The translations under genes were made by a program, and so were the position numbers. This document shows positions 21,188 to 28,784 of a stretch of 33,002 nt of DNA, piece after piece (the first letter of the stretch is position 1; each line of letters starts with the position of its first letter). The notes below the pieces were generated by a model. That model ran no database searches and had not been told where the DNA came from. It saw nothing but the letters and a program-made list of their open reading frames with translations. Origin of the DNA: Nonomuraea longispora (lineage in GTDB: Bacteria; Actinomycetota; Actinomycetes; Streptosporangiales; Streptosporangiaceae); contig NZ_SMJZ01000089.1 in the NCBI RefSeq assembly GCF_004348345.1, positions 1-33,002 on the forward strand. The letters run 5' to 3'.

Positions 21188-22069
21188 ATGCCCACCGCAC
21201 ATGTCCTGGATTCGACGATCTTCTACCGGGAGGTCGGCACCGGGCCGGCCACGACGGTCTTCCTGCACGGAAACCCCACGTCGTCGTATCTGTGGCGGCA
21301 CATCCTGCCCGTCGCCGGAGCGTTCACCCGATGCCTCGCACCCGATCTGATCGGCATGGGGGAGTCCGGCAAACCCGACATCGCCTACAGCTTCGCCGAC
21401 CACGCCGAATATCTCGACGCCTGGTTCGACGCGCTCGACCTCGACCGGGTCGTGCTGGTCGGCCATGACTGGGGCGGCGCGCTCGCCTTCGACTGGGCCG
21501 CCCGCCACCTCGGCCGCGTGCGCGGCATCGCGTTCACCGAGACGATCGTGAAACCGATGTCGTGGGAGGAGTTTCCCGCCGACGCCCGGCCGCTGTTCGC
21601 ATCGATGCGCACACCCGGGGTCGGCGAGCAACTGGTGCTGGACCACAACGCCTTCATCGAGCAGGCGTTGCCGCGTACCGTCCCCGGGCTGAGCGAGGAG
21701 GACCTGGCGGTCTACGGCCGGCCGTACCCGACCCGGCAGTCCCGGGTCCCGTTACTGCAATGGCCGCGGGCGATGCCGCTGGACGGGGAGCCCGCCGAGG
21801 TCGTCGCCAGAGTCGACGCCTACGGCCGGTGGCTGGCGGCCAGCGCGGACGTACCCAAACTCCTGCTCGCCTTCGAGCCCGGCCCGGGCCAGATGATGAG
21901 CGCGCAGATCATCGACTGGTGCGCCGCTCACATGTCCGCTCTGCAGATCGAGACGCACGGAACGGCCGGCCACCACACCCCCGAGGACCAGCCCGAGGCC
22001 ATCGCCGCCTCGCTCGTCGCATGGCTGGACAAGCACGCCCTGCTGGCCGGCGGAGAGGGCCGAGGGTGA
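21188..22069 (+). CDS. Haloalkane dehalogenase (DhaA/LinB-like)
   Basis: 293 residues, an alpha/beta hydrolase that cleaves carbon-halogen bonds with water to give an alcohol, halide and proton. All five residues of the LinB-type (HLD-II) active site are present: halide-binding N29 (HGNPTSSYLW) and W95, nucleophile D94 (VGHDWGG), acid E118 (TETIVKP) and base H262 (AGHHTPED). The cap region 130-215 keeps LVLDHNAFIEQALP and the late QWPRAMP. AGGGGAG is 7 nt before the ATG. The next gene overlaps as TGATG, so it heads a three-gene operon. Natural substrates of such enzymes in actinomycetes are mostly unknown. It could also act on another ester or epoxide, but the complete halide site argues for dehalogenation. 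Confidence 0.9.
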   Translation: MPTAHVLDSTIFYREVGTGPATTVFLHGNPTSSYLWRHILPVAGAFTRCLAPDLIGMGESGKPDIAYSFADHAEYLDAWFDALDLDRVVLVGHDWGGALAFDWAARHLGRVRGIAFTETIVKPMSWEEFPADARPLFASMRTPGVGEQLVLDHNAFIEQALPRTVPGLSEEDLAVYGRPYPTRQSRVPLLQWPRAMPLDGEPAEVVARVDAYGRWLAASADVPKLLLAFEPGPGQMMSAQIIDWCAAHMSALQIETHGTAGHHTPEDQPEAIAASLVAWLDKHALLAGGEGRG

Positions 22070-23049
22070 TGCGAGCGATCCGGCAACATGCGTTCGGGGG
22101 CCCCGAGGAACTGCGGATGGAGGAGGTGCCCGACCCCCACCCGGCCGGTGACCAGGTGCGGATCCGGGTCGAGTCGGCAGGTGTCCACGTGCTGGACACT
22201 GTCATCCGCCAAGGTGGAGGCGGGCCGCGGGTCGCGCCCCGCCTGCCCATGACACCGGGCCGGGAGGTCGCCGGAACGATCGACGAGGTCGCCGCCGCCG
22301 CCGACGCCGCTCTCCTCGGTCGACGCGTCGTGGCCGATCTCGGTCTGGCCAGCGGCGGATACGCCGAACTGGCGCTGGCTCCCGCGGCGGCCGTCCACGT
22401 CCTGCCGGACGACGTCGACGCCGACTGTGCCGTGGCCATGGTCGGCACCGGCCGGACGACCATGGCGATCCTCGAACTCGCAGCGCCGACCGCCGCCGAC
22501 GTCGTCCTGGTCACCGCGGCCGCCGGCGGAATCGGGACCCTGCTGGTCCAGGCATGCCGTTCGGCGGGCGCGACGGTCGTCGGCGTCGCGGGCGGTCCCG
22601 GCAAGGTCGCGCTCGCCCGCCGGACCGGCGCGGACCACGCCATCGACTACACCCGGCCCGGTTGGCCCGACGAGGTACGCGACGCGGTGGCGGGCCGCCC
22701 GGTGACGCTCGCCCTCGACGGGGTAGGCGGCCAGATCGGCCGAAGCGCCCTGGAACTGCTCGGCGTCACCGGACGCCTGGTGATGTTCGGCTCGTCCTCG
22801 GGATCCCTGACCGAACTGTCGACCGGCGACCTGTTCAGCCGCGGCATCAGCGCCGCCTCCGCCATCGGCGCCCGCATCCTCCAGCGTCCGGGCGGCACCC
22901 GGACACTCGAGCGCGATGCCCTTGAAGCGCTCACCCATGGACGGCTCGTCCCGGTGATCGGTCAGCGGTTCGCCCTCACCGACGCGCCCGCCGCCCACAT
23001 CGCCCTGCAATCCCGCGCCACCACCGGAAAAACCGTCCTGCGCCCATGA
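22069..23049 (+). CDS. Quinone oxidoreductase-like NADPH enzyme (MDR, zinc-free)
   Basis: 326 residues of the medium-chain dehydrogenase/reductase superfamily. The N-terminal GroES-like domain reads MRAIRQHAFGGPEELRMEEV and RIRVESAGVHVLDTVIRQGG; PMTPGREVAGTI follows. The Rossmann motif AAAGGIGTLLVQ (about 149-160) binds NAD(P)H. The Cys and His ligands for catalytic zinc are absent, so this is the quinone reductase (QOR) type acting on quinones or enones. The ATG at 22069 shares its A with the stop codon of the dehalogenase gene, indicating coupling. It may process a product of the dehalogenase step or relieve redox stress from the same inducer. Confidence 0.9.
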   Translation: MRAIRQHAFGGPEELRMEEVPDPHPAGDQVRIRVESAGVHVLDTVIRQGGGGPRVAPRLPMTPGREVAGTIDEVAAAADAALLGRRVVADLGLASGGYAELALAPAAAVHVLPDDVDADCAVAMVGTGRTTMAILELAAPTAADVVLVTAAAGGIGTLLVQACRSAGATVVGVAGGPGKVALARRTGADHAIDYTRPGWPDEVRDAVAGRPVTLALDGVGGQIGRSALELLGVTGRLVMFGSSSGSLTELSTGDLFSRGISAASAIGARILQRPGGTRTLERDALEALTHGRLVPVIGQRFALTDAPAAHIALQSRATTGKTVLRP

Positions 23050-23099
23050 CACCCGACGGCCGGGACCGGACGTGCCGGGTCGTCGCAGAAGGGATCAGC

Positions 23100-23555
23100 A
23101 TGGAACAACGTCGCCCTCTGGGCTATTGGCTGAAGCTCCTCGACCAGCTCATCGAGGACAACCTCAACCGAGTACTCGCGGCGAAGGGGCTGCACCGGCG
23201 CCACTGGCAGACGATGAACCTGCTCGCCCCAGGGCCCGACTTCGACCGAGCGGGCCGGCGCGGGCCGGCTACGAGGGAGGCGATCGCACAGGGGCTCCGG
23301 CCGTTCTGGTCCGGGAGTTCGGTCGACCTGGACCAGGCGATCGACGATCTGCAGCAGCGCGGCTGGATCACCGGGCGGGAGCCCTACAGCCTCACCCCCG
23401 AGGGCGAGACCGCGCACGCCGCCCTGGCGCGCGAGGTCGAGCGAGCAGGCCGTCAGATCAGGGACGGAGTGACGGCGGAAAGGTACGCCGACACCATCGA
23501 GGTGCTCCGTCACCTGGTGGTGAACGCCGAGCAGATGCGGCGGACCGCGGCCTGA
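23100..23555 (+). CDS. MarR-like winged-helix protein
   Basis: 151 residues from the ATG at 23100, preceded by AGAAGGGA. The N-terminal helix GYWLKLLDQLIEDNLNRVLAAKG, the central LDQAIDDLQQRGWI and the wing REPYSLTPEGETAH are typical of the MarR fold. The C-terminal helix AEQMRRTAA completes the dimer interface. An ATG at 23046 overlaps the previous stop as ATGA, but its product would begin with 18 poorly conserved residues. It is the third gene of the dehalogenase operon and could be an internal feedback regulator, making two MarR-type proteins around one operon. Confidence 0.82.
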   Translation: MEQRRPLGYWLKLLDQLIEDNLNRVLAAKGLHRRHWQTMNLLAPGPDFDRAGRRGPATREAIAQGLRPFWSGSSVDLDQAIDDLQQRGWITGREPYSLTPEGETAHAALAREVERAGRQIRDGVTAERYADTIEVLRHLVVNAEQMRRTAA

Positions 23556-23801
23556 ACGCCCCCACCGCCAAGGCTCGGCCGTTGACGGCGCCGCGCAGGC
23601 GTCCCTCGGCGACGAACCCGTTGTGTGGTGGACCTCGCACAGGTCCGTGCCCGCGATCGGCTTGACCGAGGCCGACCAGCGCCAGCCCGGCTCGAACGTG
23701 GCGACGCCGAAGGCGAGCCCGCTGAGGTGGCACACTTCCAGGTGGCCCATCGGGAAGTCGCGGCGTTCGTCCGGCTTGTCGATGCTCTTCACTTCGATCA
23801 T
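23556..23801 (-). pseudogene. Frameshifted, 3'-truncated cupin-domain protein
   Basis: An ATG at 23801 with a strong GGAGGGGG site begins MIEVKSIDKPDERRDFPMGH, then LEVCHLSGLAFGVATFEPGW and RWSASVKPIAGTDLCEVHH, the first half of a small cupin protein. After VHH the frame is lost; the expected continuation NGFVAEGRLRGAVNG is two bases out of phase. An extra GT (AC on the coding strand) in TTGTGTGG at 23621-23628 explains the shift. The rest of the barrel is missing because the remnant abuts the 3' end of the MarR-like gene. Confidence 0.75.
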
Positions 23802-23887
23802 GACGTTCCCCCTCCGTCAGGTCCAGTCTTACACCGCCGCCATGCTCACAAGCCGCGTGAGCTGGGCGAACGTTATAACGTGCGGCT

Positions 23888-24448
23888 TCAGGAGGGGCGG
23901 TGGACCCGGTAGGTGGACTGGACGACTCCCGCGCCGAACACCTGGGTCGACACGTGGGTGAGCGGGATGTCGCCGCCGACCGGGCCGAACAGGGGCAGCC
24001 CGGTGCCCAGCAGCACCGGGACCGTCGTGAGGGTCATCTCGTCGATCAGCCCGGCGCGCAGGAAGGCGCGGATCACCTGACCGCCGTCGACGTAGACGCC
24101 CTTGGCGCCGCGCTCGGTCAGGTGCCGCAGGAGCGCGCCGAGGTCGCGGTGGACGGTGACGCGGGGGTCGGCGTCCTCGGGCAGGGTGCTGCTGAGCACG
24201 GCTACGTGCTTGTCCGCGTGCGGCCACGGGTCGTAGGTCAGGCCGGGTTCGTACGTGCCGCGTCCCATGACGACGGTGTCGATGTCCTTGATGAACGCGT
24301 GGTAGCCGAGGTCGTCGCCGGCGGCCTCGCCCCGGCTGGTGAGCCAGTGCAGGTCGCCGTCCTCGCGGGCGATGAACCCGTCGAGGCTGATGCCGATGAA
24401 GACCTTGCAGGTGAAGGGATGACGGGCGGTCAAGGGGATCTCCTTCAT
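23888..24448 (-). CDS. RibD_C/dihydrofolate reductase-family protein
   Basis: 186 residues from an ATG at 24448. The fold pattern is clear: KVFIGISLDGFIAREDGDLH (15-34), VVMGRGTYEPGL, VAVLSSTLPEDADPRV and the nucleotide-binding GAKGVYVDGGQVIRAFL, with LLGTGLPLFG near the end. These reductases use NADPH on pterin- or pyrimidine-like substrates; actinomycetes have many copies of unknown substrate. The ATG has no ribosome site and lies in an operator dyad. An in-frame TTG at 24433 is preceded by AAGGAG with 6 nt spacing, so a 181-residue product is possible. No regulator gene is adjacent despite the operator. Confidence 0.87.
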   Translation of the reverse strand: MKEIPLTARHPFTCKVFIGISLDGFIAREDGDLHWLTSRGEAAGDDLGYHAFIKDIDTVVMGRGTYEPGLTYDPWPHADKHVAVLSSTLPEDADPRVTVHRDLGALLRHLTERGAKGVYVDGGQVIRAFLRAGLIDEMTLTTVPVLLGTGLPLFGPVGGDIPLTHVSTQVFGAGVVQSTYRVHRPS

Positions 24449-24471
24449 AGTAAATGTATGTTCGTTTACTA
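24448..24471. promoter_or_regulatory. Operator dyad at the start of the reductase gene
   Basis: TAGTAAA (24448-24454) and TTTACTA (24465-24471) are perfect 7-bp inverted copies with a 10-bp spacer, in an AT-rich island. The left arm overlaps the start codon of the reductase gene. This is the size and symmetry of a TetR- or MarR-type site. No such gene flanks it directly, so the regulator is remote or was lost. Confidence 0.58.
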
Positions 24472-24514
24472 ATGTACGGAGAAAGGGCCGGTTCGCCAAA
24501 CGAGCTCGGCGACC

Positions 24515-24727
24515 GTGGTGCCGGTGTCCCCGCCGGTCTGGACGGGGTCGGCGCGCGCGGTGGAGGTCACCGCACCGGCGGTGCTGGAGGCGTTCGAGTC
24601 GGATTCCGGCTCTCACCTGTTCCGGAACGAGCTGACGGAGGTGGTGCGGACGAGGGTCGAGGGCGACGAGCTGGTCATGGACGCCTGGCGCGACGGGGCG
24701 GGGGTGCGCCAGATCCGACGTAAGTAA
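24515..24727 (+). CDS. Unrecognised small reading frame with coding-like codon use
   Basis: The frame from a GTG at 24515 to the TAA at 24725-24727 has very strong G/C at third positions, like the real genes here, especially over the last 50 codons (VEVTAPAVLEAFESDSG, HLFRNELTEVVRTRVEGDEL, VMDAWRDGAGVRQIRRK). No ribosome site is visible. The product would be 70 residues of acidic, mixed alpha/beta character. I do not recognise it. It may be a small protein or the tail of a deleted gene. Confidence 0.4.
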   Translation: MVPVSPPVWTGSARAVEVTAPAVLEAFESDSGSHLFRNELTEVVRTRVEGDELVMDAWRDGAGVRQIRRK

Positions 24728-24767
24728 TCTACAAAGTAAAGGCGCCGGGTCTGGACCTAATTCTGTC

Positions 24768-25529
24768 TCAGTGCACCGAGAACCCTCCATCGACGAAGAG
24801 CATCTGGCCGGTGACAAACGCGGAGGCGTCACCGGCCAGGAACACCGCGGCGCCGGCGAAGTCCTCGGGCAGGCCGTTGCGGCCCGTCATGTGGCGGGCG
24901 GCGAGCGCCTCGACGCGGCCGGGCACGGCCTGGACGGGTTCGGTCAGCGGGGTCAGCACGAATCCGGGGATGATCGTGTTGATGCACACGCCGTGGGCCG
25001 ACCACGCCTCGGCCTGGGAGCGGGTCAGCCCGGCGAGGGCGGCCTTGGCCGCGCCGTAGGCCCCGCTGTCGCCGAAGGCGCTGATCGACTGCTGGGAGCC
25101 GACGTTGATGATCCGTCCCCAGCCGCGCTCGGCCATCTGGGGGCCGAAGTGCTGGCCGAGCAGGTACGGCGCGGTGAGGTGCACGGCCACGGTGCGTTCG
25201 TAGTCGTCGACGGTGAGCTCGGCCATGGGTTTGCGGATGTTGTTGCCGGCGTCGTTGACCAGGATGTCGATGGTGCCCGCCGTGGCGCAGACCCGCTCGA
25301 CGTCGCCGCGCTCGCCGAGGTCGGCGCTGATGGGGGAGGCGGTGACGCCGTGCTCGCGCAGCCGGGTGACGGCCTTGTCCAACGGGCCCTGCCTGCGGGC
25401 GACCACCACGACTTCGGCTCCGGCGCGGCCGATGGCTTCGGCGATGGCGTACCCGATTCCGGAGCTGCCGCCGGTGACCAGGGCGCGCCGGCCGTGCAGG
25501 GAGAACAGCTCACGCAGATAGTCCGACAT
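24768..25529 (-). CDS. SDR-family oxidoreductase (gluconate 5-dehydrogenase-like)
   Basis: 253 residues of the classical short-chain dehydrogenase type. The cofactor motif TGGSSGIG is at 19-26, followed by ARRQGPLDKA; Arg after the second strand suggests NADP(H). ILVNDAGNN (89-97) has Asp in place of the second Asn of NNAG. The catalytic residues are S145, Y158 and K162 (in GAYGAAKAAL). The C-terminus IPGFVLTPLTEPV and FVTGQMLFVDGGFSVH is the usual substrate loop and end. The N-terminal YLRELFSLHGRRALVTGG is like gluconate 5-dehydrogenases and 2-deoxygluconate dehydrogenases, so a sugar acid or related polyol is likely. TAACTT lies 8 nt before the ATG, suggesting a leaderless start. It is a single-gene unit. 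Confidence 0.9.
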   Translation of the reverse strand: MSDYLRELFSLHGRRALVTGGSSGIGYAIAEAIGRAGAEVVVVARRQGPLDKAVTRLREHGVTASPISADLGERGDVERVCATAGTIDILVNDAGNNIRKPMAELTVDDYERTVAVHLTAPYLLGQHFGPQMAERGWGRIINVGSQQSISAFGDSGAYGAAKAALAGLTRSQAEAWSAHGVCINTIIPGFVLTPLTEPVQAVPGRVEALAARHMTGRNGLPEDFAGAAVFLAGDASAFVTGQMLFVDGGFSVH

Positions 25530-25650
25530 GGAGCGTCAAGTTAGCACCCTGCCTGAGAGGGTCTGACGGGTGCCTTCGATCTCGGGTCCGGCGTGCTCGG
25601 GGACCCGCCCGCAACGGTTCCGAGCCCCGGGAACTCCCGAGGCGCACCGT

Positions 25651-25680
25651 TTGACACCTCTGATGAATAACCGCTATCTA
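25651..25680 (+). promoter_or_regulatory. Promoter of the PadR-ABC exporter operon
   Basis: TTGACA (25651-25656) is a perfect -35 box. TATCTA (25675-25680) follows after 18 bp as the -10 box. A short dyad GCTA-N5-TAGC (25673-25685) lies over the -10 box and may be part of the PadR operator. AGGGGG at 25694-25699 is the ribosome site for the ATG at 25704. Confidence 0.62.
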
Positions 25681-25703
25681 TTAGCCAACCGTTAGGGGGT
25701 GGC

Positions 25704-26237
25704 ATGCAGGACGCGGTGCTGGCGATGCTGGCCAAGGAGCCGTCGCACGGGTACGGCCTCCGTGCCCGGCTGCGGCGCAGCCTCGGCCCGCTGGGTGAGT
25801 CGATGAACCCCGGCCAGATCTATGTGACGCTGGCCCGGCTGGAGAAGGCGGGACTCGTGGTCGGTGAGCGCACGGACGGCCTGCCTGAGCGGCCGGAGCG
25901 CAAGGTTTACGCGCTGACGGCGGCCGGGCAGCAGCGGGTGAGCGCCTGGTTGTCCGAAGTGAGCTGGCCGAAACCGGATCTTGCGGAGTTTCATCTCAAG
26001 CTCGCCGCGGCGGCCGCGGCCCGGCTGGCCGATCCGGTGGAGCTGGTGGGGGCGCAGCGCCGTGAGTTGCTGCGCCGGGTGCGTGAGGCGCAGCGGGCGG
26101 CGCTGGCCGAGCCGGTGGGGTCGCCCGCCGGTCTGCTGCTGGAAGGGGTCGTGTTGCGGTTGCAGGCGGACCTGCGCTGGCTGGAGGCCTGCGAGCGGGC
26201 CTGGTCGAGCACGGATGACGAAGGCGAGGGTGCGTGA
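25704..26237 (+). CDS. PadR-family transcriptional regulator
   Basis: 177 residues. The winged helix (1-85) reads MQDAVLAMLAKEPSHGYGLR, then LGESMNPGQIYVTLARLEKA, GLVVGERTDG and KVYALTAAGQQRV, the standard PadR fold in which HGYxL and GxIYxxLxRLExxGL are key. The C-terminal part (100-170) is a long helical domain with a coiled-coil-like ELVGAQRRELLRRVREAQRA used for dimerisation (Vir_act_alpha_C type). It overlaps the ABC ATPase gene as GTGA and so regulates the exporter it is co-translated with. Ligand unknown; PadR proteins of this kind respond to drugs or phenolics exported by the pump. Confidence 0.91.
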   Translation: MQDAVLAMLAKEPSHGYGLRARLRRSLGPLGESMNPGQIYVTLARLEKAGLVVGERTDGLPERPERKVYALTAAGQQRVSAWLSEVSWPKPDLAEFHLKLAAAAAARLADPVELVGAQRRELLRRVREAQRAALAEPVGSPAGLLLEGVVLRLQADLRWLEACERAWSSTDDEGEGA

Positions 26238-26974
26238 ACGGGCCGGCTGCCGTGGTCGGGGTGCGTGGCCTGGCCAAGCATCACGGTCAGGGGCAGAGCC
26301 TGGTGCGCGCGGTCGACGCTGTGGATCTGGAGGTGCCGCGGGGGCAGATGCTGGCGGTGATGGGGCCCAGTGGGTGCGGGAAGTCGACGTTGCTGCATCT
26401 GCTGGGTGGTCTGGAACGGCCGAGCGGCGGGGAGGTGTGGCTGGGCGGGCGGCGTGTGGACACGCTGAGTGAGCGGGCTCTGGCGCGGTTGCGGCGCCGT
26501 TCGGTGGGGTTCGTTTTTCAGGCCTTCCATCTGGTGGAGGAGTTGTCGGCGGCGGAGAACGTGGAGCTGCCGGTCCTGCTGGCCGGGGGCTCGCGGCGTG
26601 AGGCCAGGCGGCGGGCGGGCCGTTTGCTGGAACGTGTCGGGCTGACCGGCCGCGCGGGGCATCTGCCGTCGCAGTTGTCCGGCGGGCAGCGCCAGCGGGT
26701 GGCCGTCGCCCGGGCGATGGTCAACGATCCGCTGATCGTTCTGGCCGACGAGCCGACCGGCAACCTCGACACCGCGGCGACGTTGGAGGTGTTACGGATT
26801 TTCGAAGAGCTGCGTACGGCGGGGCAGACGCTGGTGATGGTCACGCACGATGAGCGGGTCGCGGCCACCGCGGACCGGCTGATCTCGATGCGTGACGGGA
26901 TGTTCGCCGACGACACCTACCTGGCCGGTTCTCACGGGCGGGGGCTTGGCGGGCTGATCGGGCTGGACGGCTGA
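26234..26974 (+). CDS. ABC transporter ATPase (MacB/LolD type)
   Basis: 246 residues. Walker A GPSGCGKST is at 44-52, the Q-loop Q96, the signature LSGGQ at 148-152, Walker B IVLADEP at 168-174 with E173, and the switch H205. The LADEPTGNLDT block is diagnostic of the MacB/LolD/FtsE group that powers FtsX-type permeases. The start is the GTG at 26234, which overlaps the PadR stop codon. The permease gene follows with a TGATG overlap, giving a tightly coupled three-gene unit. The pump probably exports a drug, peptide or lipid by mechanotransmission rather than import. Confidence 0.94.
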   Translation: MNGPAAVVGVRGLAKHHGQGQSLVRAVDAVDLEVPRGQMLAVMGPSGCGKSTLLHLLGGLERPSGGEVWLGGRRVDTLSERALARLRRRSVGFVFQAFHLVEELSAAENVELPVLLAGGSRREARRRAGRLLERVGLTGRAGHLPSQLSGGQRQRVAVARAMVNDPLIVLADEPTGNLDTAATLEVLRIFEELRTAGQTLVMVTHDERVAATADRLISMRDGMFADDTYLAGSHGRGLGGLIGLDG

Positions 26975-28761
26975 TGGGCGCTGTCGTGCTGGTCGCGCGC
27001 CTGGTGCTGGCCGGTGTGCGCCGGCGTAGGGCGCAGGCCGTGATGCTCGTGCTCGCGGTGGCCGTGGCCACTGCCACCATGGCGTCGGGGCTGTCCTTGC
27101 GGGGCGTGAGCGATGCGCTGTATGAGCGGACCCGGGCGGCCACCGCGGGGCCGGACGTGGTGGTGCTGTCGGGTGAGTCGGGTCCCGCCGTCACCAGGGC
27201 ACTGGCCTCGCTGGCCGATGATCCGGACGTGGTGGCCCACCACGGGCCTTATCGCGTCGTCCACGCCGGCCTCACCGCGCGCGGCCGCACCTCCAACGTG
27301 GTGGTGCACGGTTTCGGTGAGAAGCCCGGCGCGGTCAACCGGCCGCTGGTGACCTCGGGGCGCTGGGTGCGTCCCGGCGGCGCGGTGCTCGAACGAGGCT
27401 TCGCCGCGGCGCTGGGCGCCGGCGTGGGTGACCGCGTCGCCATCGGCGGCCGCTCCTACCCCGTTGTCGGGATCGCGGTGGCCGCGGCCACCTCCGTCTA
27501 TCCCTGGGGGGCGCAGATCGGCCCGGGCGGCGGTCCCGTCGACTACAGCGGCCTGGCGTGGATGACCCGGTCCGACGCCCGGGACCTGGCCTCGTCCCGC
27601 GATCTGCCGGTGACCACGGCCGTGGATCTCAAGCTGCGTGATCCCGCGGCCACCGGGGCCTTCCGCGAGGCCCACCGCGAGCTGCCCCTCGTGGCCCACT
27701 TCCACTCCTGGCAGTTCACGGCCGAGCAGGACATGGCCATCCTGAGGAACAGCCTGCCGATCCTGGTCGTCGGCAGCTGGCTGCTGAGCTTCCTGGCTGT
27801 CACGGGAGTGGCGGCGCTGGCGGCGGGACGCGCCGTTGAGCAGACGCGCCGGGCCGGGCTGCTCAAGGCCGTGGGCGCCGGGCCGGGTCTGATCGCCGTC
27901 GTTCTGCTCACCGAGTATCTGGCACTCGCGCTGGCCGGCGACGTGCTGGGGCTGGTGGTCGCCCGTCTGGCCGCGCCGCTCATCGCCAGTCCCACCGCCA
28001 GCCGGATCGGCGAGGCCGCCGGGCCGGGCGGCGTCACCGTGGCCGCGGCGACCGCTCTCGCCGTGGCGGTGGCGGTGCTGTCGGCCCTGCGTCCCACGCT
28101 GCGCGCCCTGCGTACGGCGACCGTCACGGCGCTGGGCGCCACCGCCCGCCAGCCTCGTCACCGGCCCTGGCTGGCTGCGTGGTCGGCGCTGCTGCCCGCG
28201 CCGCTGCTGCTCGGCCTGCGGCTGACTGCCCGCCGGCCGGGCCGCGCCGTGCTGCAGGCGTGCGCCACCGCCACCACAGTGATGGGGATCGTCGCGCTGC
28301 TGACCCTGTACGCCCAGCCGGAGCGGGGCTACGGCCTGGACGGCTCCTCCGTGCTGCCCAATCTGCGGGGCGAGCACGACCGCCGGCTGATGCTCGCCGT
28401 GACCGTCCTGCTGATCGTCCTGGCCGTGGTGAACACCATCACGTTCACCTGGACCACCGCCATGGCGGCCCGGTCGAACCTGGCGATCGCCCGCACGTTG
28501 GGCGCCACCCCGGGGCAGGTCTCCGCTGGGCTGTCGGCCGCCCAGCTCCTGTCCAGCGTGCCCGGCGCCGTCGTCGGGGTGCCGCTGGGCACCGGCCTGC
28601 TCTCGCTCTTCGCCGCCGGGAACGCGGCAGACCCTCCGTCGTCCTGGCTGCTCGGCGCCGTGGTCGCGACTCTTGTGGCGACGGCGGCGCTCACCGCCCT
28701 GCCCACGCGCCTGGCGGCCCGCCGGCCCGTGGCGCAGACCCTCAGCGCCGAATCAGCGTGA
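26974..28761 (+). CDS. FtsX-like ABC permease
   Basis: 595 residues. After a basic start (LAGVRRRRAQ) come a membrane segment (about 21-37) and a long extracytoplasmic domain (about 45-250). Three membrane segments form the first FtsX module (about 262-290, 305-340, 350-372; with GLLKAVGAGPGLIAVVLL between them). A second module follows after an intracellular link: about 405-440, 470-495, 520-545 and 555-580, with NLAIARTLGATPGQV as the second coupling motif. The two FtsX modules in one chain match the fused permeases common in actinomycetes, which pair with one ATPase. A TGATG overlap links it to the ATPase gene. Substrate unknown. Confidence 0.92.
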   Translation: MGAVVLVARLVLAGVRRRRAQAVMLVLAVAVATATMASGLSLRGVSDALYERTRAATAGPDVVVLSGESGPAVTRALASLADDPDVVAHHGPYRVVHAGLTARGRTSNVVVHGFGEKPGAVNRPLVTSGRWVRPGGAVLERGFAAALGAGVGDRVAIGGRSYPVVGIAVAAATSVYPWGAQIGPGGGPVDYSGLAWMTRSDARDLASSRDLPVTTAVDLKLRDPAATGAFREAHRELPLVAHFHSWQFTAEQDMAILRNSLPILVVGSWLLSFLAVTGVAALAAGRAVEQTRRAGLLKAVGAGPGLIAVVLLTEYLALALAGDVLGLVVARLAAPLIASPTASRIGEAAGPGGVTVAAATALAVAVAVLSALRPTLRALRTATVTALGATARQPRHRPWLAAWSALLPAPLLLGLRLTARRPGRAVLQACATATTVMGIVALLTLYAQPERGYGLDGSSVLPNLRGEHDRRLMLAVTVLLIVLAVVNTITFTWTTAMAARSNLAIARTLGATPGQVSAGLSAAQLLSSVPGAVVGVPLGTGLLSLFAAGNAADPPSSWLLGAVVATLVATAALTALPTRLAARRPVAQTLSAESA

Positions 28762-28765
28762 TCGG

Positions 28766-28784
28766 TCCCGCTGGGCCGGCGGGA
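28766..28784 (+). terminator. Possible terminator hairpin after the exporter operon
   Basis: TCCCGC (28766-28771) and GCGGGA (28779-28784) form a perfect 6-bp stem with a 7-base loop, 4 bp after the permease stop codon. There is no T-tract, as is common in high-GC actinomycetes, so it is a weak call. Confidence 0.35.

Noticed and set aside
24454..24723. An 89-codon frame starting in the operator upstream of the reductase
   Set aside because: Gly/Arg-rich with poor codon bias; the overlapping frame from 24515 is more coding-like.
26932..28377. A 481-codon minus-strand frame opposite the exporter permease
   Set aside because: Gln/His/Arg-rich antisense sequence with no recognisable domain; the permease frame is coupled to the ATPase gene.
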